Assembly: GCF_001540865.1 (NCBI RefSeq)
Contig: NC_033622.1
Location: 8,365,959 to 8,429,958, forward strand
Reading direction: 5' to 3'
Source of the DNA: Ananas comosus
Lineage: Eukaryota > Streptophyta > Magnoliopsida > Poales > Bromeliaceae
DNA: 64,000 nucleotides
Shown: in pieces, positions 47,656 through 58,147 of the stretch
Numbering within the stretch: position 1 is the first letter of the stretch
Layout of the letters: each line of letters opens with the position of its first letter
Made by a program: the position numbers and the translations under genes
The notes under the pieces: model-generated
Database searches by the model: none
What the model saw: the letters and a program-made list of their open reading frames with translations, nothing else
Told to the model about the DNA's origin: nothing

Positions 47656-48993
47656 ATGGCGTTTTTGCTCGTATTGGTGTTGTTGGTGTTAATGGCTGGG
47701 AGACGGAGCCGTGGTAGTGGTAGAGGTCGTCATGGGGTTTCTAAAAGGACACGCACAACTGAAGAAGCGTCCGGGTCTGATCCGGATTATCAGGAGAGCT
47801 CCCCTGAAGAATCTGAAGAACCTATTGCGCACAAAGGCAAAGGTTTAGCTAGCGAATCATCTCACGGAGGTGGTTCTCGTACTTGTGAGGGACGTTCAAA
47901 ACAAGCTGCAGAAGTTCCTCCAGCAAGGCGAAGGTTGGTTGCATCAAAGTCGTGCATAGCTGAACGCTTTGTGAACTTCCATGATCTGATTCGGGAGGTT
48001 CCTGATTTTGGACGACTACTACAGCGCGCGCCTATTGAGCCTGTTGGACGGGTCCCTGCGAAGGCTCCTTTCTGTGTAGAGCTCATTAGAGAATTCTATA
48101 TGAATGGAAAGGTGCTTGCTGAAGATGATGAAACAGGCACTTTTATCTTCGAGACTGTTGTGCGGCAGAGGAGATTTCCAGTTACTCCCTATGATATTGG
48201 AGAGATCTTGGGGATGCATGTGGACACTTCAGGTCTTCTCTATACTTCAGGAGGATTTCAAGCAGCAACTCACCTAGATATCGTTATTGGAGCTATATGC
48301 AAAGCCGGTGTTTACATGACTCATGGTTACATTGAATCCAAGGATTTATTACCTGAGTATCACTTGCTATCCTTGGTTATGAGCTACAATGTTCAACCAA
48401 CTATCGGCACAAAGAGGATCCGCTGGGAGAGATTAGTGTTGCTATATCTACTTGGTCATCCCGAGCAGGCTCGTGGGTTGAACATCAACATTCCATTTCT
48501 GATCTGGCAAAGGATGATTCACGTAATTCAGGGTGCTACTCGACGGGATCTACTACCATTCCCTGTTCTGATTACGAGGATACTTCAAACAAATGGAGTG
48601 GATACATCTTGTGACAAGTATGATGTTGGCCTTGGGCCTATTGATTCAGTGACTTGGGCTAAGTCGGTTAGCACTCTCAAGTCATTCCATCAGACCAAAG
48701 GGCCACCTCCTGAAGCATCTAGTCCAGCACCTCCACCGAGAGCAGCTTCTAGCTCTGCTCCTCCGCCTACATCTCCAGGAAGTTATGATACTTCATCTAG
48801 TTCAGGGGAAGCGACGACATTGGAATCAGTTAAGAAAGATTTGCGAAAGTTAAAGAAGAAGGTGAACAACATTGGAAGGAAAGTTGAGTCCGGCATCAAA
48901 AAGTTTGAGTTAAGTATCAAAAGGTTGATGGATAAGATGGGGTGTAGACATGATGATATTTGGGAACCTACTCCATCTTCTACTTCGTATTAG
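47656..48993 (+). CDS. Putative plant transposon protein (Transposase_32-like), extra ORF in a pol-less copia element
   Basis: The role is unknown. I chose ATG 47656: it follows a splice-acceptor-like site, has A at -3 and G at +4, and the codons upstream (open back to 47521) look intronic. A second candidate is ATG 47692 (MAGRRSRGSGRGRHG). From 47656 there are 445 codons: a basic RG-rich N-terminus, an acidic serine patch (SDPDYQESSPEESEE), and a folded core of about 260 residues from AERFVNFHDL through FYMNGKVL, RFPVTPYDIGEILG, TKRIRWERLVLLYLL and ATRRDLLPFPVLITRIL. Then come a P/S-rich linker and a coiled coil (about KKDLRKLKKKVNNI onward). The core resembles the family annotated in plants as 'putative plant transposon protein domain'; this is recalled, not searched. 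No catalytic motif is visible. The frame continues past TAG (48991-48993) to a TGA at 49099-49101, encoding an acidic tail, so the TAG is probably a recent nonsense change. Confidence 0.78.
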   Translation: MAFLLVLVLLVLMAGRRSRGSGRGRHGVSKRTRTTEEASGSDPDYQESSPEESEEPIAHKGKGLASESSHGGGSRTCEGRSKQAAEVPPARRRLVASKSCIAERFVNFHDLIREVPDFGRLLQRAPIEPVGRVPAKAPFCVELIREFYMNGKVLAEDDETGTFIFETVVRQRRFPVTPYDIGEILGMHVDTSGLLYTSGGFQAATHLDIVIGAICKAGVYMTHGYIESKDLLPEYHLLSLVMSYNVQPTIGTKRIRWERLVLLYLLGHPEQARGLNINIPFLIWQRMIHVIQGATRRDLLPFPVLITRILQTNGVDTSCDKYDVGLGPIDSVTWAKSVSTLKSFHQTKGPPPEASSPAPPPRAASSSAPPPTSPGSYDTSSSSGEATTLESVKKDLRKLKKKVNNIGRKVESGIKKFELSIKRLMDKMGCRHDDIWEPTPSSTSY

Positions 48994-49101
48994 CGGTCAT
49001 CTTCACGACATCCTCTCATTCCACCGTTTGGTGATGCTCCTGAGGCTGGAGGTTCTAGAGCTGGTGCTGGAGATGATGATGATGATGAGGACACGGAGTG
49101 A
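48994..49101 (+). pseudogene. In-frame acidic tail beyond the TAG of the extra ORF
   Basis: Thirty-five sense codons continue in the same frame and end in a G/A-rich stretch, DDDDDEDTE and TGA. Composition and framing suggest the ancestral protein ended here. Confidence 0.55.
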
Positions 49102-49284
49102 TTTCTTCGTCGAGCTTAGTCTTTTTCTTTCACTGCATTTGATGTTTAGGACGATGTTTTAGATTTCCTTGCTTATCTTTCTGTAGTATGTTTTTCCTTT
49201 CGTTTTAGGCCTGTAGCTCTGACTAAACTACTCTCATGTTTTTCTAGTATGTTTTCTCTTTCTATTTGCTTTCTTTTGGCAATT

Positions 49285-49670
49285 TTTGACAAAAAGGGGG
49301 AGAGCGTAGATGAAGGGGGAGAGCAGAGAGCATGGATGAGCAGGCTTAGGCTTTGACACTGAAGCAGGGGATGATAAGTTCAAGAACAAAGGGAGAAATG
49401 TGAACAAAGGGGGAGAAGGTATAAGAATTTAGTGCTAATCATTTTTGAATGAAGTGTTTTACAGGAAATCAAGACTTCAAGACTCCTAGTTACGTCTAAG
49501 TCATAGAGTCTGTTTTAGGAGTTTTGGTGTAATTTTGAGTTTTCAAATTGTATTTAGATTACACGCGAGGGGTTCGATGTTTTGGTGATGACATTGAACT
49601 TCGTTTTTTCTTTAAATTGTAATTTGTGAGTTTATGTGTGTTTTGTCACGAAATTCCCAAAGGGGGAGAT
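49285..49670 (+). promoter_or_regulatory. Multiple polypurine tracts before the copia 3' LTR
   Basis: AAAAAGGGGGAGAGC (about 49294), GAAGGGGGAGAGCAG (about 49313), AAAGGGAGAAATG (about 49389), AAAGGGGGAGAAGG (about 49406) and the terminal CCAAAGGGGGAGAT (ending 49670). The last abuts the 3' LTR and should prime plus-strand synthesis. Repeated tracts of this kind are known from SIRE/Maximus elements. Confidence 0.75.
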
Positions 49671-50893
49671 TGTTAGGTCCTATATGTTGGCAAGTTTCGT
49701 GGGTCGAGTTGGAGTCTTGAAGAAGTTCGGAGCAGAGTATTGAAGATCGAAGAATCCAACACTTCAAAGAATCGGAAAGGATACAAAACACGCAAAACTT
49801 GAATCACGATGCGTAGGTAAGTTTTTAAATCTTGTTTATGGTGATTCACACTTATTTATAGATCTTAGAATCATATTTTCAAGTTGTAATTGATTAGAAA
49901 GTTTCTAAGAGCTTGTAAAACCCGAAACAATACATTTTCAGCGAAAATTGCATTGTTGTACCGGTACAAGGGTTTTCTGTCCAGGGTACAGCCATCAGCG
50001 TTGCGCAGAGAAGTTTGATGGTTGTTCCGGTACAACCTTCATGCTGTACCGGTACAAGCCCTGTTCCGGAACAGGCTGAAGCTATCCAGGGTACAGGAGC
50101 TTCGCAGAAAAATCTTCCGTCATGGTGTACCCTGGACAGCTTTCCTTGTTCCGGTACAAGGTGCTGATTTTGGAAAGAAACTTTCTAATCCTACTCTGTT
50201 TTGATTCTAAAGTCTATAAATAAGCTATAGGGGTTCTCTAACTGATTAAGCATCACGAAAATACATATTTGAGAAACCCTAGAGGCTCGGATTTCATCAA
50301 AAACCTATTTTCTACAAAAAGCCTCTTTTAGATCAAATCGAGATATTGAAATTTGATATTAATATGTCGATTTGATCTCCGCTTCGCTTGGAGTTCTATT
50401 CCCTGGTTTTCTACGATACTCCAAAGCGAAGGATCACCATATTCATGATATTCTTCATGGTGGCGTCGTGGATTCGGCGTATTTGACGGCGGTTCGTGGA
50501 TTCGGATCGGGGGCTCGTGGATTCGAGTAGCGTCGTGGATTCGGCGTGATTGAAGCTTCGTGGATTCGAAGTGGAGGCGTTCGTGGATTCGGACGTGAGG
50601 CGTGGACAACCCGAAGGGTAGCGCGAAGATTCATAGGAGGTTAAAAGAGGTTTAGTCCGTGGAGTCGGTAATCACCTTGTAATCTTTTCTCTTAGTGAAT
50701 TATTTTTTCGCGTGTTGGTCCCGTAGGTTTTTCTCCAAGTTGGAGTTTTCCCACGTAAATCTCGATGTGCTTTTTATTTTCCGCATTTATTTTTATTGCA
50801 TCGAGATTTGTGGTTTTTGGCCGTTCACCTATTCCCCCCCCCTCTAGGTGATAGATACAATCTAGATAGATCCTTGGGCTCCTCAAAACTTTC
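49671..50893 (+). repeat. 3' LTR of the copia element
   Basis: 1223 bp, TGTTAGGTCC to AAAACTTTCT (the terminal CA has become CT). It is almost identical to the 5' LTR and includes the dyad module (49960-50163), TATA box (50214-50223) and CGTGGATTCG repeats. Confidence 0.92.
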
Positions 50894-51099
50894 TACTCAC
50901 AGCTGACTGCGCCTGCCCCAAGGGCCCAGCCTCCACAGTCCACAAATAGTCCAGGCACGGGTCGTCCCCGAAGCAACACCCGACGTCGTTGTCCTACACG
51001 ACATACTCTAACGAGCCACAAATATTATCCTCCCCAGCAATTACCCGATTTTTGGTAAGGGGATAGTCAACACAACCAGCGAAAATAAATCATCAAAAC

Positions 51100-52822
51100 G
51101 CACTATTTCGTGCTCAAATTCACAAGGCGAGTCAAGTCAGCTCGCAAGATCAAAGGTACGAGGTACCGCACAAATACTCCACACCAAGTAAGGCCAATCC
51201 ATTTGTTGGCACACAAAACCCTCTCACAAGGTAGGGTGTTCGAAATGACACACCTGATCATCCGATCATGCATCAAAAAAGGATCAATGCTAAACAATTC
51301 GGTGAACAGCCGATCCAGGTATGCAAATGATACAAACATCTCAATCACAGAATGCATAAACTCAAATGCTATAATAATATAATGGTACCTGCAGCCACAC
51401 TCTTGGTTGCTGCTGCATTCTCAGTCTGAGCAGCATACATGCACCCGCTCGGGGCCTATCATGACCCCTCCGTCTGTCTCAGGACAGGTTGCCGCCCGGC
51501 CTGGTAGTGAGCAGAAGGCGTCCCCCGATTGGGACCCGGTGAAGCTGGTGCTGATGCTGATAATGGCGCTGGAACTGGACCCCTCGGGCAGTCCGACTGG
51601 AAATGACCCTCCTGGCCACACAGGTAACACCTGCCCCGACTCTGCGAGCACTGCCGCGGGTAATGACGACCACTGCAGATCACACAGCTCGGAGCCTGGT
51701 GATGATCAGATCCTCCATGCAGTGCAGATGAGCCACGTCCTCGCGACTAGCTTCGGCTCCTGGGATGTCTCGGCGGCCTCCCAGAGTACGTTTGAATCGC
51801 CCCCTCAGCCGTGGGCCTCTCGCCCTTACCCTTGTCCATGCCCTCTCGACGTTCCTGCAAATCCGCCGCGCTGCTCTCCACGATGAGTGCGTGGTTCACC
51901 ATATCTCGGTAAGTATGAAGGTGGAGGATTGCACCAACCGAAAGACCGACAGACGAAGTACTCGCTCGAAGATGTGGGCCTTGTCCTCGTCGTCCCACAC
52001 AACAAAGGGCACACAGTGTAGAAACCAAGAGAACTCCCTCTCGTACTTGGCCACGGTCCGATCCCCCCTGCGCATCTCGTGCAGATCCTGTTCCATCTTT
52101 CTCTTAACACTGACGAGGAAGTAGTGCTCCAACAAGAGTTCCTTAAACATCGTCCAAGAAATCGCTGCAAGGTCGGTGTTGGGGTTATCCTGGATATCCA
52201 ACCACAAACTATTGGCCTCGCCGTCCAGGTGATGAGTGGCGAGCCAAACTCTATCTCTTTCTTCTACGAAGGTGTCCCGGAATAACTTCTCCATATGCAT
52301 CAACCACTTTTCTACGATCCAGTGGTCGGGTCTCTCTCCATCGAAGATCCTGGGGCTACACCTCCTAAACTCATTGAGGCGATCCATGAGCCGTTCCCGC
52401 TCTGCTCCCCTCAACCATCACGAGAAAACTACCCCTGCCAACGGCACCTGAGCTGGCGGTGCCGCAATAACCTCCTCTCGAGGTGCTACCGCTGGTGTCG
52501 TCCGCGAAGTGTCGAGTGCAGGGGACGACACCCTGGGCGGAACAACCTCTACCGGCGCAGGTGGTGTAGGGACCTGAGCCTCCCTGGCAGCCGCCTGCTG
52601 CAGTAGAAGATCCTCCAGGCGCTTCATCCGTGCCTCCTGCCGGCGCGCCGCATCTGCCTGCTGCTGAGCCGTCGTCACCTGCTGGGTAACTAAATCGGTG
52701 AGGGCTGCAAACTGGCTCCTCAACTCACGGACCTCGCTGGATCCGGAGGTAGCAGATGTCTCAACTTTCTCAAAAGTTGCCGCGTTGTTCTCTCCAACAG
52801 ACTTAGAGTGTGTAGTCGGCAT
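51100..52822 (-). pseudogene. gag: gypsy gag (broken) with decayed protease start, copy 2
   Basis: The second copy of the array's gag. It starts at 52822 (MPTTHSKS), and the N-terminal Q/A-rich region is open to about 52420, where a frame break occurs. The capsid part (RCSPRIFDGE, WLMHMEKLF, TMFKELLLEHYF, KMEQDLHEMRRGDRTVAKYEREF) is open at 51896-52414. Another break follows, then both zinc-binding segments (SGRHYPRQCSQSRGRCYLCGQEGHFQSDC) read openly at about 51459-51683. Breaks differ from those of copy 1, so both decayed independently after duplication. The protease start is again unrecognisable beyond SVAAGTIIL. Confidence 0.8.
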
Positions 52823-53164
52823 TATCACTACAACATTATAAAAGCGTAAGTTAATAAAACCCAAGCTATCACAACCCCGCTCAAATAACTAGTACCTAAA
52901 TCATGCGAAAGTAAGGAACTGTCCTTCACTTTTAACTCCCGATGTTATGTTGTCGGCCGCCAACATAACCCTCCGTGAAGTTAGAAGCTATACACTCCAA
53001 TCAAACTCTAACTTTTTAGAATTGTATCAATACCCAATCACAATACTTTCGCTCACAAATCAAATAGACCTCGTCTCTCACGAGCCTATTTCCTATAGTC
53101 CAACCGGCCTAAGATTTGCTAGGTCCACTAAGACTCAACCCTAGACTCTAATACCAAATTAATC

Positions 53165-56100
53165 TGTCACGCCCCGGGACCCGGCCTAAGCCCGCCCGGT
53201 GCGTGCCCAAGCCCACAATATGCCTACACATATAAGGCATCTACAACAATAGCGAATAAATGAACAATAAATAGAGCGTATCTAGAGATATCAGAGCAAG
53301 TATACAGCTAGGTTCTAACAACAGGTAGAAACAAAGGAAACTAAACCACTAAGGCAAAACGTAAAATAATACATCATAAGTCTCAAGCTACATATAAGGG
53401 GTGGTCTCTACAAAAATGGTACAAGTCTCTCAACCTCTCCAAACAAAACTCAGAAGAGAGGTAGACCACCTATCGTCGAATTCCTCGCTAGCTAACTCGA
53501 GGCGATTCCTTTCCCGCGATCCCGAGCCTCTCCCGGGGTGGAAGGCTCTGAAAGAAAACATGAAATAGGGGCGTGAGAACTATAATTTATAGTTCCCAGT
53601 AGGCAATTACTGACCTGAGCAAAATGCACCACTAGGCCCAAAAGCATAAGTAGATAAAGGAACTACTAATAAACTGCACATAGGAAAAGCATATAATGAA
53701 ATGCTAATATACAATGCCGCAAAAAGATATGATGTCAACGTAGTGTACATCTAGCCCATCATGATCCAATATACCAATACATGATTAATATGCTTTATCA
53801 TGGCCACCAAGTATACTATTATGCGAAAGCAATAGTACATGTCCCAATGTCCACTAAATCCAACTACGATATACTATCAAGTAGTGATTGTCATAATGTT
53901 GTTTAATGTTCTCGTTCAATCTCATTTAGGACCTACACGTGTGTAGTCTAGCTTATGCCGCCTAGCTGCCTGTGGTAGCTCATCATGCCGCGCTGGGAAT
54001 GAGGCTGTCCCACACGACCCTACAGGCGTCTCAATCCCGCACGAGCGAACTTCGTCGCAAAGGCTAACTCCGGAGTGCTGGCTTGTAGGGAGCGACCCTC
54101 ACAAGCATGTGCGAATGAGCACGAATGGCAAGCAAGCATAGTCATCGTCACAATGATCCGGTCATCATGGCTCAACCATGGAAATGATCGCTAGCAACTC
54201 GTAGGTCTAGTTTAATATCCCCAAGTGAAGGTTTAACCATTCAATAATTTCAATGTCTCATGTGACCTTATATTTACTAAGTCCATACGTATTCCAAGCC
54301 TAATGCCTCTTTATGGCATTAGCTTACTACATCAATTCCAAGCCCAATACCTCTTTATGACATTAGCTTACTATACCAATTCTAAGTCCAATGTCTCTTT
54401 ATGGCATTAGCTTACTATACCAATTCCAAGCCCAATGTCTCTTTATGACATTAGCTTACTATACCAATTCCAAGTCCAATGTCTCTTTATGACATTAGCT
54501 TACTATAACATGCAGCACTCAAGTCTAATGCCACTTTATGACATTAATTGATCATCTATGTCGAGCATGAGTTTCAAATCCAAGAGTGTATAATACTTGT
54601 CAAATTCACTAGATACAACATGATCCAAAGCAACAAATAAGAATGCTATCCATAAGGCCAAGCCCAACACGAAAACTCTCTACTACATAGAGGTCCAACA
54701 TGCATTGTATGTAACATGCGCATTTATACTTGTCATATTCACTAGATGCAACATGATCTAAAGCCAGAAATAAGAATGCTATCCATAAGACCAAGCCCAA
54801 CACGAAAACTCTCTACTACATAGAGGTCCAACATGCATTGTACATAACAAGTGCATTTATACTTGTCATATTCACTAGATGCAACACGATCCAAAGCCAC
54901 AAATAAGAATGCTATCCATATGGCCAAGGCCAACACGAAAACTCTCTACTACATAGAAGTCCAACATGCATTATATATAACATGTGCATTTTAAGCATTC
55001 TAAAATTCTAAATATTCTATCTAGCATGCATTATTATTTTACAATAAGTGAAAACCATCTTAAGGGAGATTTATCCCATTTTGGTGAGGCCAAACCCACT
55101 GAGAGCTCCACGCGACCCTTCGTTGAGCCGACGATGGTGCCCACGACCCTCCTAGCACCCTATGAGTAGAAAATCCCTCAAACAAGCCTTGCTCCTAGCT
55201 CCAAGACTTTAAGTGATGTCACGATGCTACGATTCCGGTTTCGTGATTTTAGGAAGCTTACGCCGCGAGCTGCGGCAATCTGTAACGAATTTGGCCTTTT
55301 CTTTAGTATCTTTGCGTAGCCTTGTCGTATCGCTGAACCAATTTCACCAGCACGTTCGTATACCTAACAATTAGGTTTGAATAGGTTCAATTTAGATCAA
55401 ACTCCCTTATATAGAAAAACCTCCATTTTGAGCCCTAACATGCTACTATTGCAAGAAATCACCAAATTGGAATTTGATTCATACAATTAACATGTTATTA
55501 GTATCTAGGGAGTCCTCTAAACCCATTCCTAGAGCATATAATTGAGTCTCTAAAATTCTACCATTAAATCCCTATGAAGCTTACCTCATAAGCTTTCTCT
55601 TAGACCAAGGAAGGAGAAGATGAAGATGAAGCTTCAACTCCAAGCCTTCTTCTCTACCAAGCTTGCTCCAATTTTCTCCTCCAATCCTCTCTCTGGTAGA
55701 GAGAGAGAGAGAGAGAGATCTTAGAGACAAAGAGAGAAAGGGAGAAAACTCACTCTTTCTCTCTCTCTCCGTTTGGAGCTCACGAATGAAAAATGCCATG
55801 GGTTCACATGTATATATATACCTCAAAACACTATTCATCTAGCAGATACAAACTGACGTTTTTCGCCGAAGCCCTTCTGAATGTCCAATTGCACTCAAAT
55901 TTGACAGTCTGGCTTGGTTTTACCTAACTAGAAGAAAAAAATTTAAATCTTTCCGTTACAACCTTGTTTGGTCACCGAAAGCTCTACCGAACTGTAATCT
56001 CTACCAGATAGTAGTCGGATTTTATTTTCCACCTTCCGGGTGTCGGATCGACATGAAACTTTAAATCTAGCCTTATAAAAATATTTCCGACATAAATCCA

Positions 56101-56305
56101 AGTTTTCATAATTTTCTGGCACTGTGCATTTTCTGCTAAAATAACAGTCTCAATTCACACATAAAATTTAAAATCGTCTGTTCTCTCTCCGATTTCCGCA
56201 CGAGTCGTTCCCAACTTATATTTTACTTCTATAAGTCCAATAAAAATAGTATCTCACACTATTTTTATTTATTTTTAACCTTTTATTAAAATTTGGTATA
56301 CTACA
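53165..56305 (-). mobile_element. Right LTR of the gypsy array (5' LTR of internal 2), uninterrupted
   Basis: On the minus strand TGTAGTATACCAAATTTT (56305) to CCGGGGCGTGACA (53165), 3141 bp. It serves as the empty-site reference for the insertions in the middle LTR. It contains 44-bp repeats (about 54296-54520), three 133-bp repeats (about 54596-54993) and a CT/GA-rich leader near 55690-55770. Confidence 0.88.
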
Positions 56306-57393
56306 GTTAAAGAATGCAAGTAAAGTGAGATAGTTGACGTTATGACATAACGGTCTTAAAGTTAAGGGTCATATGAGCATATTATCCTTATAGTGAAGGA
56401 TTGGATTGAACTTGGTATCCTTAAAGTTAAGGATTGATCATACTCGCCTATAGTCTTGGCTCGGAGGGCAGTAGCTTCCCCTCGAGAGATGAGCTCCAGA
56501 GTTGTCATCACTGGAAAGGTGTTTGCCCCAGAAGACGGTCCCATCGGGAGGAAGCTTAGGGCCTAATACTAGGGATTTGGTTGGTGAGTCTATTGGTCCC
56601 ATCGGGAGGAAGCTTAGGGCCCGATAGTAGGGACTTGGATTGGTAAGTTGTTGGTTGAGGCGAAACCTACAGGTTAGCCAAAAGGACCGGGAATCGGAAA
56701 GTAATCTTGCATTCATCATGAGCATTTTATTGAGCATAATCATTGATTATATCGTTAAGGCATATTAGCTGCATTTGTTAGTTGGTTACTATCTAACTAT
56801 CTTTCTTTTATGCCTGATTTAGACCTAGTAGGAAAGTCGACGAGGTCGGCGGCCGAATTCATTGGGAACTTTGTTATAGTTCTCACCCCACTATTTCCAT
56901 AGAGCCGGGATCGAGTGAGCCGACCGACGATCGCGGTAAAGGTATCGCGCCATACACAGGGACCACCCGAGTTGGTTACATTTTGGTTTAGTTGCTTACC
57001 CTTATATATCATCTTTTGTACTTTGATGATTATAGATGTTTAAACGAATGATGTAAAGGAACTTATGTTAAATGCGAAAAGGTTATATTTTGGGATATCA
57101 TGTGATGTATCAAGAGAACAAATGATGAAGAGAATGTAAATGTAATTTTGTAAATGAATGCATGTATGTGGTTAAAAGTTAATCATATTACTTGTATACA
57201 TGTTTAGTTAGTACTTTCACTTTGGCTATTGCTTGCCCTCGTGCAAGCCAATTATGTATGTTTCCACTTGTACAAAATATCTACTTGATTTGTACTTGTA
57301 TTGAGCCTTGGGCGGACAGGGGAGGTGCTATCCGTTCGGCGTCTGTTCGACGCGTCCGAACCGACCAAATAGGACCGGGCTCGGGGCGTGACA
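56306..57393 (+). mobile_element. 3' part of the split C LTR
   Basis: Collinear with 40650-41735 of the other C LTR, ending CGGGGCGTGACA, followed by the TSD GAATA. A duplicated GTCCCATCGGGAGGAAGC segment is at 56538-56620. Confidence 0.8.
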
Positions 57394-57442
57394 GAATAGC
57401 AATGAAAGCATAATTTACTCTTTGTAGCCTTATGGACATAAT

Positions 57443-57541
57443 GAATATGCATGTAATTGACATTGGCATATAGTTGAATATGCATGTAATTGACATTGGC
57501 ATATAGTTGAATATGCATGTAATCGACATTAGCATATAAGG
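57443..57541 (+). repeat. 33-bp tandem repeat, 3 units
   Basis: Units begin GAATATGCATGTAAT at 57443, 57476 and 57509; the third is slightly diverged. The block lies in the right part of the D LTR. Open frames through it are artefacts. Confidence 0.85.
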
Positions 57542-58147
57542 GAATATATGAAATTAGAACAACATACACTTGATAGTTAATCCTTTAGTTGAGGCATGAC
57601 TATGGAATGAACATGTTTAATTTTACTTGCTTTCTATTTATTGTTTTATTATCACCTTAGCATGCCTCAGTTGGCCTAGTGGTGTATTTCGCTAAGGTCA
57701 GCGGTTTGCCCACTGGGAACTATTGATTAATAGTTCTCACGCCCTTTATTTTGTTGTTTTATTTCAGAGCTTTCCGTGACGAGAAAGGCTAGGGATCGTG
57801 GCAAGGAGTTAGCGACTAGCTAGGGCCCCTACGGAGATATTTTAGAGGGACCCGACATCATCTTTCTTTTTGTATATTGTAGGAAGATGTTTTATGTATT
57901 TGATTTAGAGATATTGTTAATATCTTAGATATAGTTGTATACATTTTGTATATTCATTTCTTGTGGATCTCTTTGTGTTAGATCAGTAGTGATTTTATAT
58001 TACTCGCTCTGATAGCCTTGTTAGAACTTTACTGTGTTCATTTCTTGTTTTAATAGACGCCTTGTGTGCATTGTGGTTGTTTGGTGTACACGGCGGGTCT
58101 GTGCATGGGCCGGCGGGCTTCCGCTGGGCCCGGGGCGTGACAGAGAA

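Larger units (their letters stand above)
42759..50893 (+). mobile_element. Non-autonomous copia (SIRE-like) element: gag plus extra gene, no pol
   Basis: ACTCA flanks it at 42754-42758 and 50894-50898, and the sister gypsy copy has the empty site at 23351-23366. It has a 5' LTR (42759-43982), PBS, gag (44021-46082 with one frameshift), AT-rich spacer, an extra ORF (47656-48993) in the place of pol/env, several polypurine tracts, and a 3' LTR (49671-50893). By eye the LTRs differ at roughly 24 sites and one or two indels in 1223 bp, about 2%. SIRE/Maximus affinity is inferred from the gag and the repeated AAAGGGGGAGA tracts. Protease, integrase, RT and RNase H are absent. Confidence 0.9.
42381..53164 (-). 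mobile_element. Gypsy internal region 2, split by the copia element
   Basis: Own sequence is 42381-42758 and 50899-53164, collinear with internal 1. The left end has the polypurine tract CTAAGGGGTGGAGAA (minus strand) before the LTR. The PBS at 53143-53156 (minus) has one change, TGGTATTAGAG. The copia insertion is flanked by ACTCA. Confidence 0.83.
22556..56305 (-). mobile_element. Tandem gag-only gypsy array: LTR-internal-LTR-internal-LTR
   Basis: All on the minus strand. From right to left: LTR 53165-56305 (3141 bp), internal 2 (42381-53164, interrupted by the copia element), middle LTR (25627-42380, three insertions; about 3.2 kb without them), internal 1 (22982-25626), and the stub of a third LTR (22556-22981, about 0.43 kb). 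Both internal regions have a tRNA-Met type PBS at their right end and a GTTTCGAGGACGAAAC plus polypurine end at their left, and are about 2.64 kb without insertions. The shared middle LTR shows one unequal-recombination product. Lineage looks Tekay/Del-like from the gag and 3' end. Confidence 0.85.
21742..57393 (+). mobile_element. C-family LTR, split by the tandem gypsy array
   Basis: It starts TGTAATATATCGAAACC at 21742 and ends CGGGGCGTGACA at 57393. GAATA flanks it at 21737-21741 and 57394-57398. Own sequence is about 21742-22555 (TACCGGTAC-type dyads at 21950-22150, leader, putative donor) and 56306-57393 (collinear with 40650-41735). About 0.6 kb or more of the middle appears lost at the left junction with the gypsy array. 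Confidence 0.82.
19136..58142 (+). mobile_element. D: divergent A-type solo LTR, split by a 35.7-kb C insertion
   Basis: It starts TGTAACACACTAAATTTT at 19136 and ends CCCGGGGCGTGACA at 58142. GAGAA flanks it at 19131-19135 and 58143-58147, so the two halves 39 kb apart belong to one insertion. Own sequence is 19136-21741 and 57399-58142, about 3.35 kb. It carries a TACCGGTAC-type array (19310-19511), a CT-rich leader (19670-19740) and a putative donor/acceptor pair (AAAGGTAAT at ~20052, CTTTTAGGG at ~20140). Three 33-bp tandem repeats lie at 57443-57541. No coding sequence of its own. Confidence 0.85.

Noticed and set aside
57252..57569. A 105-codon frame with a repeated NYMHIQLYANV-like unit
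   Set aside because: It is the 33-bp tandem repeat read as protein, crossing the junction of two LTRs.
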